This document shows, in pieces, positions 39,782-47,696 of a DNA stretch of 64,000 bases. The first letter of the stretch is position 1. Each line of letters opens with the position of its first letter. Source of the stretch: Algoriphagus sediminis (GTDB lineage: Bacteria > Bacteroidota > Bacteroidia > Cytophagales > Cyclobacteriaceae); assembly GCF_030403435.1 (NCBI RefSeq), contig NZ_JAUEPH010000006.1, forward strand, positions 248,001 to 312,000, given 5' to 3'. The notes beneath the pieces were generated by a model that saw nothing but the letters and a program-made list of their open reading frames with translations, made no database searches and was not told where the DNA came from. A program made the position numbers and the translations under genes.

Positions 39782-41434
39782 ATGCTGAAATCCCTAACCA
39801 TAAAAAATTATGCATTGATTGATGATCTGGAGCTTCAGCCTTCGGCAAAGCTCAACATGATCACAGGTGAAACCGGAGCTGGAAAATCCATTATGCTGGG
39901 TGCGGTGAGTTTGCTTTTGGGGAATCGGGCAGATACCAAAGTTTTGCTTTTTCCTGATCAAAAGTGCGTAATCGAGGGGATTTTCGATGTTGGTAATTAT
40001 GGACTTGAATCCTTTTTTAAGGAGGAGGACCTAGATTTTGATTCCACTTGTATTATTCGGAGGGAAATTAATCCCTCAGGAAAATCCCGGTCATTTGTGA
40101 ATGACACTCCAGTTCTTTTGGATACCCTAAAAAAGCTAGGCGTTGCTCTCATGGACGTTCATTCTCAGCACGACAGCCTGAGACTGGGAGATGGTAGCTA
40201 CCAGCTCCGTCTGGTGGATGCTTTTGCTGAAGCCTCCCACCAGCGAAAAGACTATCAGGCACAGTTCGAGGCCTATCTGAATGCGAAATCTCAAATGGAG
40301 AAACTTCATCAGGAAGCCTTACAAATGAAGAAAGAAGCTGATTTTAATGAATTCCAACTCAACGAACTTTCTGAACTGGGACTAAAGTCAGGAGAGCAGG
40401 AGGAAATAGAAGAAGAGCTTGAACTTCTTGAAAACAGTGAAGAGATTCAGGCCAAAGCCCAGGAAGCTCTGGAGTTGATCAGAAATGAAAACTTTGGTGT
40501 ATCTCAGTCCTTGAATCAGCTTTCCGGGATTCTTGATCATCTGGCAGACTTAAGCGGGCGATTTTCCTCCTTTTCCGAAAGACTAAAAAGTCTCAACATA
40601 GAATTAAACGATATAGAAGATAGTATCGAGTCTGAGTCCTCGGGAATAGAAGTCAACTTTGAACATTTAGAGGAGCTGAGGGAGAGAATCAGCAGGATTT
40701 ATCAGCTTCAAAAAAAACATGGGCTGAGTTCGGTTGAAGAGCTACTTGGGCTTGAAAAAGAACTTGCAGAGAAAGTTTTTCAAGTTCAAAACCTGGATGA
40801 AGCTTTGGCTGAAAGCAAAAGAAAATTTGAAAATTCAAAGGCAGAGCTTCATAAGAAGGCTGATACCCTATCTGAGCTTCGGGAGTCTTGCTTCGATGAC
40901 TTTGAGAAAAGGCTTTCAGAATTGCTCGGAAAACTAGGAATGCCAAATGCGAGGGTAAAAATCACCAATTTGAGAGTAGAGCCTAATTCATCCGGACAAG
41001 ATCAGCTAGAATTTCTTTTCTCAGCAAATAAGGGTTCTGATTTACAGCCTTTTAAAAAAGTGGCATCAGGAGGTGAGTTTTCTCGTTTTCTTTTTGCGAT
41101 CAAATACCTCATGGCTGAAAAGATGGCATTGCCAACCTTGATTTTTGACGAAATCGATACAGGTATTTCCGGAGAGGTAGCCCTACAAATGGTTCGAATG
41201 ATGAAAGAAATGTCTTCAAGACATCAAATTATTTGTATCACACATCTGCCTCAAGTAGCCGGGAAAGGGGATTCTCACTTCTTTGTTTATAAGGAAGAAT
41301 CATCCGAAAGAACATTGAGTAAAATTAAAGAGCTTGATCCGGAAGGTCGAATAGAAGAACTGGCGAAAATGATAGCCGGTGCACGTCCATCAGATTCAGC
41401 GATTAATAGTGCCAAGGAGCTTTTGAACTCCTGA
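39782..41434 (+). CDS. recN: DNA repair protein RecN
   Basis: The 550-residue SMC-like ATPase acts in double-strand break repair. It shows the Walker A motif ITGETGAGKSIMLGAVSLLLG near residue 27, a central coiled coil (residues ~150-370, rich in Glu, Leu, Lys), and the ABC signature plus Walker B near the C-terminus (KKVASGGEFSRFLFAIKYLMAEKMALPTLIFDEIDTGISG). The ending GDSHFFVYKEES fits RecN. It ends the bamD-to-recN unit. Confidence 0.96.
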   Translation: MLKSLTIKNYALIDDLELQPSAKLNMITGETGAGKSIMLGAVSLLLGNRADTKVLLFPDQKCVIEGIFDVGNYGLESFFKEEDLDFDSTCIIRREINPSGKSRSFVNDTPVLLDTLKKLGVALMDVHSQHDSLRLGDGSYQLRLVDAFAEASHQRKDYQAQFEAYLNAKSQMEKLHQEALQMKKEADFNEFQLNELSELGLKSGEQEEIEEELELLENSEEIQAKAQEALELIRNENFGVSQSLNQLSGILDHLADLSGRFSSFSERLKSLNIELNDIEDSIESESSGIEVNFEHLEELRERISRIYQLQKKHGLSSVEELLGLEKELAEKVFQVQNLDEALAESKRKFENSKAELHKKADTLSELRESCFDDFEKRLSELLGKLGMPNARVKITNLRVEPNSSGQDQLEFLFSANKGSDLQPFKKVASGGEFSRFLFAIKYLMAEKMALPTLIFDEIDTGISGEVALQMVRMMKEMSSRHQIICITHLPQVAGKGDSHFFVYKEESSERTLSKIKELDPEGRIEELAKMIAGARPSDSAINSAKELLNS

Positions 41435-41475
41435 TCACAGATTTAAAAGCCGTATTCAGGTTTCTGAAAAAAGGC

Positions 41476-41483
41476 TATTTTTG
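41476..41483 (+). promoter_or_regulatory. Candidate -7 element for fabI
   Basis: TATTTTTG fits TAnnTTTG and lies 29 bases before the fabI ATG, in the 78-base gap after recN. The -33 position has no TTG. Confidence 0.45.
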
Positions 41484-41512
41484 TTCAAACTTTTAATGAA
41501 AATCACACGAAT

Positions 41513-42328
41513 ATGCCTGAGAACTTACTGCAAGGAAAAGTAGGAATAATCACCGGAGCTCTGGATGAGAATTCCATTGCCTGGAAAACTGCCCTCAAAG
41601 CTAAAGAGCAGGGTGCTAAATTTGTCCTGACAAATGCCCCCATCGCTATGCGAATGGGTGCTATAAATGAGTTGGCTGAGGAATGTAACACCATAGTTAT
41701 TCCAGCTGATGCGACTAGTGTTGAGGATATCGAAAAGCTTTATGACGAGGCCAAGGAGTTTTTGGGTGGAAACTTTGATTTCCTTCTTCATTCCATCGGC
41801 ATGTCTCCAAATATTCGAAAAGGAAGATCCTATGGCGATTTGAATTACGATTGGGCGATGAAATCTTATGATGTCTCGGCGATTTCTTTTCATAAAATGA
41901 TGCAGGTAGCAGAGAAGAAGGACATTATGAATGAATGGGCTTCCATTGTGGGGCTTTCTTATATCGCTGCGCAAAGGGTTTTTCCTTTTTATACGGACAT
42001 GGCTGACGCCAAAGCCCTTTTGGAAAGTATTGCCAGGGGATATGGATATAGATTTGGTAAAGCGAAAAAAGTAAGGGTGAACACCATTTCTCAGTCGCCT
42101 ACCAAAACTACCGCAGGTTCAGGAATTGGAGGATTTGATTCATTTTTCACTTTCGCAGAATCACTCTCTCCACTAGGGAATGCATCAGCAGAATCCTGCG
42201 CGGATTATATCATAACCATGTTCTCAGACCTCACTAGAATGGTGACCATGCAAAACCTTTTCCATGATGGAGGATATTCATTCACCGGAATTTCTGAGGA
42301 AATGATGGATAAGCTGAGTGACAAGTAA
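41513..42328 (+). CDS. fabI: Enoyl-[acyl-carrier-protein] reductase (NADH) FabI
   Basis: The 271-residue short-chain dehydrogenase carries out the last reduction of each fatty acid elongation cycle. It has the NAD-binding start QGKVGIITGALDENSIAWKTALKAKEQGA, the DFLLHSIGMSP block, and the active-site Tyr and Lys spaced by six in FYTDMADAKALLESIARGYG. A C-terminal FHDGGYSFTGI is present. It has its own promoter and an intrinsic terminator. FabI is the triclosan target in other bacteria. Confidence 0.94.
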   Translation: MPENLLQGKVGIITGALDENSIAWKTALKAKEQGAKFVLTNAPIAMRMGAINELAEECNTIVIPADATSVEDIEKLYDEAKEFLGGNFDFLLHSIGMSPNIRKGRSYGDLNYDWAMKSYDVSAISFHKMMQVAEKKDIMNEWASIVGLSYIAAQRVFPFYTDMADAKALLESIARGYGYRFGKAKKVRVNTISQSPTKTTAGSGIGGFDSFFTFAESLSPLGNASAESCADYIITMFSDLTRMVTMQNLFHDGGYSFTGISEEMMDKLSDK

Positions 42329-42349
42329 TCGGAACCCCTATTCCAATCC

Positions 42350-42376
42350 AAGGCCTGTTTTTTAACAGGCTTTTTT
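42350..42376 (+). terminator. Intrinsic terminator after fabI
   Basis: GCCTGTT pairs with AACAGGC around a TTTT loop and is followed by six T bases. It lies 22 bases after the fabI stop. Confidence 0.88.
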
Positions 42377-42442
42377 GTTTTGTGGGATGGTTTTTATTAC
42401 CCACCTTTTTCTTAACTTAACTTTCCACCCAACCATCAACCT

Positions 42443-44032
42443 ATGTTTAAAAAAGTATTCCTAACACCACTTTTTAGTTTTGTTTTCTTGCTTTCTGCTT
42501 TGGCACAAATAGAGCCTGCTCCTGATCGCGCAGAAGGTGAAGGGCCATTTGAAAAATTAATTTTTAGAGGGGTCACACTTATTGATGGCACCGGGGCACC
42601 ACCTATTGGTCCGGTGGATATAGTGGTAGAACAAAATAAAATTACCAGAATTCAGGTCGTTGGATATCCCGGTTTACCCATTTCTGAAAACCGTAGACCT
42701 GAAGCCGGACCGAATGATAAAGAGTATAACCTTGAAGGACATTATCTTCTGCCTGGATTTGTGGATATGCATGGCCATATAGGAGGAAGAGGTCAAGGGA
42801 CGAGTGCAGAATACGTTTACAAGCTTTGGATGGCCCATGGAATTACCACTATCCGTGACCCTTCTGCTAGTAATGGAATTGATTGGGTCTTGGATCAAAA
42901 ACAGCGATCACTCGATAATGAGATTACTGCACCAAGGATTTTAGCATATACCTCCTTTGGTCAGGGCTCTGAAGAACCGATTACTACGGCTGAGCAGGCC
43001 AAGGCTTGGGTTCAGGCCAATGCTGACAAAGGGGCAGATGGGATTAAGTTTTTTGGTGCAAACCCAGAGGTAATGCAGGCGGCTATTTCTGAAAATAAGC
43101 GAATTGGGTTAAGATCTGCTATGCATCACCAGCAAATGGATGTAGCTAGATGGAATGTAATGAACTCCGCAAGAGCTGGTCTTACCTCAATGGAACATTG
43201 GTACGGATTGCCTGAGGCACTTTTTACGGACAGAACCATCCAAGATTTCCGGGTGGATTATAACTATCAAAACGAGCAACACCGGTTTGCTGAGGCGGGC
43301 AAGCTCTGGGAACAGGCTGCTGAGCCTTATTCTGATCATTGGAATGCGATAATGGAGGAGCTCTTGGCGCTTGATTTCACACTGGACCCCACCTTTAATA
43401 TTTATGAAGCCAATAGAGATTTAATGAGAGCAAGGACCGCTGAATGGCACGCTGTTTACACTTTGCCTTCCCTCTGGATGTTTTATCAGCCTAGCCGCAG
43501 ATCCCATGGCTCTTATTGGTTTGATTGGACTACTTCAGATGAATTAAACTGGAAAAAGAATTATCAGCTCTGGATGACCTTCATTAATGAGTACAAAAAC
43601 CGTGGAGGTAGGGTGACGGCTGGCTCTGACTCTGGGTTTATCTATCAGCTTTATGGTTTTGCATATATCCGTGAGTTAGAATTACTCCAAGAAGCAGGTT
43701 TTCATCCTTTGGAAGTTATTCGAGCTGCTACTATGCATGGAGCTGAGGCCTTGGGGATGGAAAAAGAAATTGGAACGGTGGAAGTGGGAAAGCTTGCCGA
43801 TTTTGTAATCTTGGAAGAAAACCCGCTACAGAACCTTAAGGTCCTTTATGGGACTGGAGCGATAAGGATTGATGAAAATAACCAACCTATTCGCGTGGGA
43901 GGAGTAAAATACACCGTAAAAGATGGTATCGTCTACGACGCAAAAGCTTTGCTGGAAGATGTGAAACAGATAGTGATAGATGCCAAAGCAGAAAAAGGCT
44001 ATGAAGTGAAACAGCCTGGGTTAGAATGGTAA
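42443..44032 (+). CDS. Exported amidohydrolase family protein
   Basis: The 529-residue metal-dependent hydrolase has a signal peptide (FLTPLFSFVFLLSALAQ) and the amidohydrolase signature LPGFVDMHGHIGG with the HxH metal pair near residue 112. Further ligand candidates are GLRSAMHHQQMD, SMEHWYGLPE and VTAGSDSGF. The end, EIGTVEVGKLADFVILEENPL, is typical of the composite beta-sandwich. The substrate cannot be told. It stands alone; a TAnnTTTC-like -7 sequence lies 18 bases before the ATG. Confidence 0.9.
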   Translation: MFKKVFLTPLFSFVFLLSALAQIEPAPDRAEGEGPFEKLIFRGVTLIDGTGAPPIGPVDIVVEQNKITRIQVVGYPGLPISENRRPEAGPNDKEYNLEGHYLLPGFVDMHGHIGGRGQGTSAEYVYKLWMAHGITTIRDPSASNGIDWVLDQKQRSLDNEITAPRILAYTSFGQGSEEPITTAEQAKAWVQANADKGADGIKFFGANPEVMQAAISENKRIGLRSAMHHQQMDVARWNVMNSARAGLTSMEHWYGLPEALFTDRTIQDFRVDYNYQNEQHRFAEAGKLWEQAAEPYSDHWNAIMEELLALDFTLDPTFNIYEANRDLMRARTAEWHAVYTLPSLWMFYQPSRRSHGSYWFDWTTSDELNWKKNYQLWMTFINEYKNRGGRVTAGSDSGFIYQLYGFAYIRELELLQEAGFHPLEVIRAATMHGAEALGMEKEIGTVEVGKLADFVILEENPLQNLKVLYGTGAIRIDENNQPIRVGGVKYTVKDGIVYDAKALLEDVKQIVIDAKAEKGYEVKQPGLEW

Positions 44033-44048
44033 CTTAAATAAGGAATGC

Positions 44049-44846
44049 ATGCCGCATGTTCGGGTAAATGGAGTCAATCTTTTTTACACAGATCAAGGAT
44101 CTGGGGAGGAGACTGTGGTTTTTTCACATGGCTTGCTTTGGAGTCATGTCATGTTTGAAAAGCAGGTAGAGCTGCTAAAAAAGAAATACCGGGTTATTGC
44201 ATATGACCATCGGGGCCAAGGTTCAAGTGAGGTCAGGGAGCCTTTTGATATGGATACGTTAGGGGATGATGCTGCCGAATTAATTAAAAAGCTGGTTGGT
44301 GAGGCAGTTCATTTCATAGGTCTTTCCATGGGAGGGTTTACCGGTATGAGACTTGCCGCGAGATATCCAGAACTCGTGAAATCACTTGTCTTGTTGGAGA
44401 CCTCAGCCAACGCAGAGCCAGTAGAAAATCATCCTAAATATAAAACCTTAAACGGCCTTGTTAAATGGTTTGGCGTTTTGCCAATGATTGCTAATCAGGT
44501 AATGCCAATCATGTTTGCAAAGTCCTGGCTTGATAACCCTGATAATAAGGAAGAAATTAAGAGATGGAAATCAGAACTACGAAAAAATAAGAAAAGCATC
44601 ACCAAGCCGGTAGAGGGTGTAATATTTCGATCAGGAGTTGAGGATGAGCTTGGAAATATTCGTTGTCCGACCATGATTATCGTAGGTGATGAAGATGTGG
44701 CCACTAAACCGGAGAAGGCTAAATTTATACAGATGGGGATTAAAGACTCTGTGCTGCATAGAATCATAGGCGCAGGTCATTCCAGCTGTATTGAAAAACC
44801 GGAAAAAGTGAATGCCCTGATTTCAGAATGGCTGGAGAAGTACTAA
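44049..44846 (+). CDS. Alpha/beta hydrolase
   Basis: The 265-residue enzyme has the oxyanion hole HGLLWSHVMFEKQ, the nucleophile elbow GLSMGGFTG (Ser near residue 95), the acidic residue in IIVGDEDVATKPEKA, and the catalytic His in GAGHSSCIEKPEKVN. There is no signal peptide, so it is cytosolic. It lies 16 bases after the amidohydrolase and may share its transcript. The substrate is unknown. Confidence 0.92.
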   Translation: MPHVRVNGVNLFYTDQGSGEETVVFSHGLLWSHVMFEKQVELLKKKYRVIAYDHRGQGSSEVREPFDMDTLGDDAAELIKKLVGEAVHFIGLSMGGFTGMRLAARYPELVKSLVLLETSANAEPVENHPKYKTLNGLVKWFGVLPMIANQVMPIMFAKSWLDNPDNKEEIKRWKSELRKNKKSITKPVEGVIFRSGVEDELGNIRCPTMIIVGDEDVATKPEKAKFIQMGIKDSVLHRIIGAGHSSCIEKPEKVNALISEWLEKY

Positions 44847-44964
44847 AGCCCGCACTCAATACCCTTAAAGGCCTTTTTCGTCATTGAAACAATGGCACCA
44901 AGTCTTCCCTAAAAATTAAAATTCAAATTTTTTTTCAGGAGCTGAAACTTTTTCTTACATTTAG

Positions 44965-44976
44965 ATGTATATACAT
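44965..44976. promoter_or_regulatory. 12-bp palindrome, putative MarR operator (regulator side)
   Basis: ATGTATATACAT is a perfect 12-base palindrome located 20 bases before the marR ATG. A variant differing at one base (ATGTCTATACAT) lies in front of yceI. The placement over the expected promoter suggests that the regulator binds it and represses itself. Confidence 0.6.
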
Positions 44977-44996
44977 TAATTACATTTAACGATAAA

Positions 44997-45449
44997 ATGG
45001 TAAGCATAGAAAAGGCGATACAGCAGAAGGAATTTAAGGATCCAAAAAATAAGCTGATAGTGAATCTATTGTACACGCACAGCTATTTGGTTACCCAGCA
45101 AAATTCCCTTTTCAAGCCTTACGGAATTTCTCCTGAACAGTACAATGTACTTCGTATTCTGAAGGGACAAAAAGGAAAGCCGATTACGGTTTCTTCTATT
45201 CAGGAACGAATGCTTAACAAAATGTCAAACGCTTCCAGGTTGGTTGAAAAACTGAAGATTAAGGGCTTATTGAAAAGAGAGGAATGTCCTACCGATAGGA
45301 GACAAGTGGACATCTCGATCACTGAGGAGGGCCTTGAACTTTTGGAAGATTTACAGATTCAGGTAGATAAATTCAATAAGAATTTTGTAAGTCTGAGCGA
45401 TGAGGATGTTACGAAATTGAATCAATTACTAGACGATCTTAGAGGGTAA
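44997..45449 (+). CDS. MarR family transcriptional regulator (MhqR-like by context)
   Basis: The 150-residue winged-helix protein has the MarR layout: helices (LLYTHSYLVTQQNSLFKPYGISPEQYNVLRIL), the recognition helix region (SIQERMLNKMSNASRLVEKLKIKGLLKREECPTDRRQVDISIT) and a C-terminal dimerisation helix. DRRQVDISIT is the wing. A single cysteine (EECPTD) could sense oxidants. It is followed by yceI, an MhqO-like dioxygenase and an MhqD-like esterase, matching targets of Bacillus MhqR, a quinone-responsive MarR repressor. Confidence 0.9.
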   Translation: MVSIEKAIQQKEFKDPKNKLIVNLLYTHSYLVTQQNSLFKPYGISPEQYNVLRILKGQKGKPITVSSIQERMLNKMSNASRLVEKLKIKGLLKREECPTDRRQVDISITEEGLELLEDLQIQVDKFNKNFVSLSDEDVTKLNQLLDDLRG

Positions 45450-45467
45450 AATTTTTTACCCCTAACA

Positions 45468-45479
45468 ATGTCTATACAT
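45468..45479. promoter_or_regulatory. 12-bp near-palindrome, putative MarR operator (yceI side)
   Basis: ATGTCTATACAT differs from the perfect palindrome upstream of marR at one position. It lies 42 bases before the yceI ATG in the 71-base marR-yceI gap, a position that would block a promoter for the downstream genes. Confidence 0.55.
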
Positions 45480-45520
45480 ATAATGTCAAAACAATTTAAT
45501 AACCAAAAAAAACAAACACG

Positions 45521-46066
45521 ATGAGCACAACAAAATGGACAATCGACCCAACTCACTCTGAGGTATCTTTCAAAGTAAAGCACCTAGTGATTTCTACAGT
45601 AACAGGCTATTTCAAAAAATTCGAAGGAGCAGCTGAATCAGCTTCTGATGATTTCGACGGAGCCAAAGTTTCTTTTGCTGCTGATATCGATAGCATTGAC
45701 ACGAATCAGGCAGATAGAGATGCACACTTGAAATCAGCTGATTTCTTTGATGCTGAAAATCACCCTCAGTTGACTTTTGCAGGAAACATTGAAAATCAAG
45801 GTGGAAAGTACAAACTGGTAGGTGATCTGACTTTAAGAGGAAATACTAAGCAAGTTGAGCTTGATGTAGACTTTGGTGGAGTAGCTGGAGATCCATATGG
45901 ACAGACTAAAGCTGGTTTTGAAATCGAAGGAAAAATCAATAGAAAAGATTTCGGCTTGACCTGGTCAGCAGTGACAGAAGCTGGAAATGTGGTAGTAAGT
46001 GATCATGTAAGACTTCTACTCAGCGTTCAGCTTGTTAAGCAAGTAGAGGCAGAAGCAACCGCATAA
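45521..46066 (+). CDS. YceI family protein (cytoplasmic form)
   Basis: The 181-residue lipocalin-like protein begins KWTIDPTHSEVSFKVKHLVISTVTGYFKKFEG and contains ADRDAHLKSADFFDAENHPQLTF and GEFEIEGKINRKDFGLTW-like strands, the YceI signature. YceI folds bind isoprenoid chains such as quinones in other bacteria. There is no signal peptide, so this form stays in the cytoplasm. It lies behind a putative MarR operator and is followed by a terminator-like hairpin before the dioxygenase gene. Confidence 0.93.
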   Translation: MSTTKWTIDPTHSEVSFKVKHLVISTVTGYFKKFEGAAESASDDFDGAKVSFAADIDSIDTNQADRDAHLKSADFFDAENHPQLTFAGNIENQGGKYKLVGDLTLRGNTKQVELDVDFGGVAGDPYGQTKAGFEIEGKINRKDFGLTWSAVTEAGNVVVSDHVRLLLSVQLVKQVEAEATA

Positions 46067-46072
46067 AATTAC

Positions 46073-46097
46073 AGGCTGCCGGTTGGCAGCCTTTTTT
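46073..46097 (+). terminator. Intrinsic terminator or attenuator after yceI
   Basis: GGCTGCC and GGCAGCC form a 7-base stem with a GGTT loop, followed by six T bases. It ends 23 bases before the next ATG, so part of the transcript probably reads through into the dioxygenase and esterase. Confidence 0.82.
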
Positions 46098-46120
46098 ATT
46101 ATTCAACGAAGGAGGAAATA

Positions 46121-47071
46121 ATGGAAACATTAATCAAGGGAATTCATCATGTGACGGCCATCGCTGGAGATCCACAAGCGAATGTAGATTTTTACTCGGG
46201 TATCTTAGGATTGAGATTGGTAAAAAAGACCATTAATTTCGATGCCCCGGATGTCTACCATTTTTACTTTGGAAATGAGCAAGGAGCTCCGGGAACCATC
46301 TTCACCACATTCCCTTTCAAAGGTGCTCGCAAGGGTACCAAGGGTACTGGAGAGATGACATTTACTGGTTTCTCCATTCCTGAAAACTCACTTTCCTATT
46401 GGATGGAGCGCCTGTCCAAATTTAATGTAGTCGTTTCCGATGTATTAACTCGATTTGGGAAAAAGTTGATTCGATTCGAAGATCATGATGGAATGGGTAT
46501 TGAGCTTATTGCCAATGATGAGGATGACAGAGAAGGCTGGTCTTATGGTCAAATACCCGAAGAGCATACCATTAGAGGTTTTTACGGAGCCACCCTTTAT
46601 CTAAAAGAAAAAGAAGGAACTGCCGAATTATTGACTCGCCATATGGATTACCGATTCATTGGAGAAGAGAAAGGGCGCTTCCGATATGGTGTAGAAGGTA
46701 AGCCCGGAGATATCGTTGATATTATTGTCAACCCGGATGCTCCAAGAGGTCAACAAAGTGCTGGTACGGTCCACCACATCGCCTTTCGAACAGAAAACGC
46801 CGAATCACAGTTATCTATTCAAAAGTTGCTTTGGGACAATGGCTATCAAACAACAGAAGTAAAAGACAGAAACTACTTCACGTCTATTTACTTCAGATCT
46901 CCAGGAGGAGTTCTATTTGAAATAGCCACAGATGAGCCTGGATTTGCGATCGACGAGGAAGAAGCACACCTGGGTGAATTACTAAAATTACCTGAGTGGG
47001 CAGAACCAAGTCGGGAAAGAATCGAGTCTAGTCTACCTGAAGTAAGTGTAAACACAACTAGCTATGCTTAA
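46121..47071 (+). CDS. Ring-cleaving dioxygenase, MhqO-like (glyoxalase/VOC superfamily)
   Basis: The 316-residue protein has two VOC domains. Metal ligand candidates are visible in GIHHVTAIAGD, GIELIANDEDD, TVHHIAFRTEN and VLFEIATDEPGF, the pattern of MhqO/PcpA-like hydroquinone-cleaving enzymes. MhqO degrades hydroquinones and confers quinone resistance in Bacillus. An AAGGAGG Shine-Dalgarno sequence (46109-46115) sits 5 bases before the ATG, rare in this genome. The 3' end overlaps the esterase by eight bases. Confidence 0.92.
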   Translation: METLIKGIHHVTAIAGDPQANVDFYSGILGLRLVKKTINFDAPDVYHFYFGNEQGAPGTIFTTFPFKGARKGTKGTGEMTFTGFSIPENSLSYWMERLSKFNVVVSDVLTRFGKKLIRFEDHDGMGIELIANDEDDREGWSYGQIPEEHTIRGFYGATLYLKEKEGTAELLTRHMDYRFIGEEKGRFRYGVEGKPGDIVDIIVNPDAPRGQQSAGTVHHIAFRTENAESQLSIQKLLWDNGYQTTEVKDRNYFTSIYFRSPGGVLFEIATDEPGFAIDEEEAHLGELLKLPEWAEPSRERIESSLPEVSVNTTSYA

Positions 47072-47696
47072 TATATTTCATGAAGGTCAATCACTGGAGA
47101 AAGCCACTAAGGTCGCGATCCTGATCCATGGTCGAGGTGCTTCAGTTTCAAGTATTTTGTCTTTGCAGGAACATCTGAATCTTGAGGATTTTGCATTGGT
47201 TTTGCCGCAGGCTGAGAATAATTCTTGGTACCCGTACAGCTTTATGGCTCCGGACCATATGAATGAACCTTCACTATCCAATGCTATTCAGGAAATAGAT
47301 CATATCGTTCAGGATTTGCTTAAACAAGGTTTTTCCAGTGACCGAATCTATCTGATTGGCTTTTCTCAGGGAGCATGTCTTTCGCTAGAATACGCCGGCC
47401 GAAACCCGAAAAAGTATGGGGGAGTTATTGCATTCACTGGTGGTTTAATTGGCGAACAGCTAGATATTCCTAAATACAAGGGAGACTTCGAGGGCGCTCC
47501 AATTTTCATTGGTAGCAGCGAAGAAGATATGCATGTTCCGCTTTCACGCATAGAGGATTCAAAGGAGGTGTTGAAGTCGATGGGTGCCAAAGTAAACATG
47601 CTCATCTTCCCGGATCGCTACCACACCATTCGACAGGAAGAGGTGGATTGGGTAAACTTAAATATCCTGACTAGTAAGAAAAAAATGATGGTTTAA
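47064..47696 (+). CDS. Carboxylesterase/phospholipase, MhqD-like
   Basis: The 210-residue alpha/beta hydrolase has the oxyanion region ILIHGRGASVSSIL, the nucleophile in IGFSQGACLSLEYA (Ser near residue 100), the acid in SSEEDMHVPLSRIE, and the catalytic His in FPDRYHTIRQEE. MhqD-type esterases are co-regulated with MhqO-type dioxygenases under MhqR in Bacillus. The start overlaps the dioxygenase by eight bases and the stop overlaps the convergent sbcC stop by four bases. Confidence 0.92.
   Translation: MLNIFHEGQSLEKATKVAILIHGRGASVSSILSLQEHLNLEDFALVLPQAENNSWYPYSFMAPDHMNEPSLSNAIQEIDHIVQDLLKQGFSSDRIYLIGFSQGACLSLEYAGRNPKKYGGVIAFTGGLIGEQLDIPKYKGDFEGAPIFIGSSEEDMHVPLSRIEDSKEVLKSMGAKVNMLIFPDRYHTIRQEEVDWVNLNILTSKKKMMV

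Noticed and set aside
44867..44875. AAAGGCCTTT palindrome followed by T bases after the alpha/beta hydrolase gene
   Set aside because: The two arms meet without a loop, so it cannot form a normal terminator hairpin as written.
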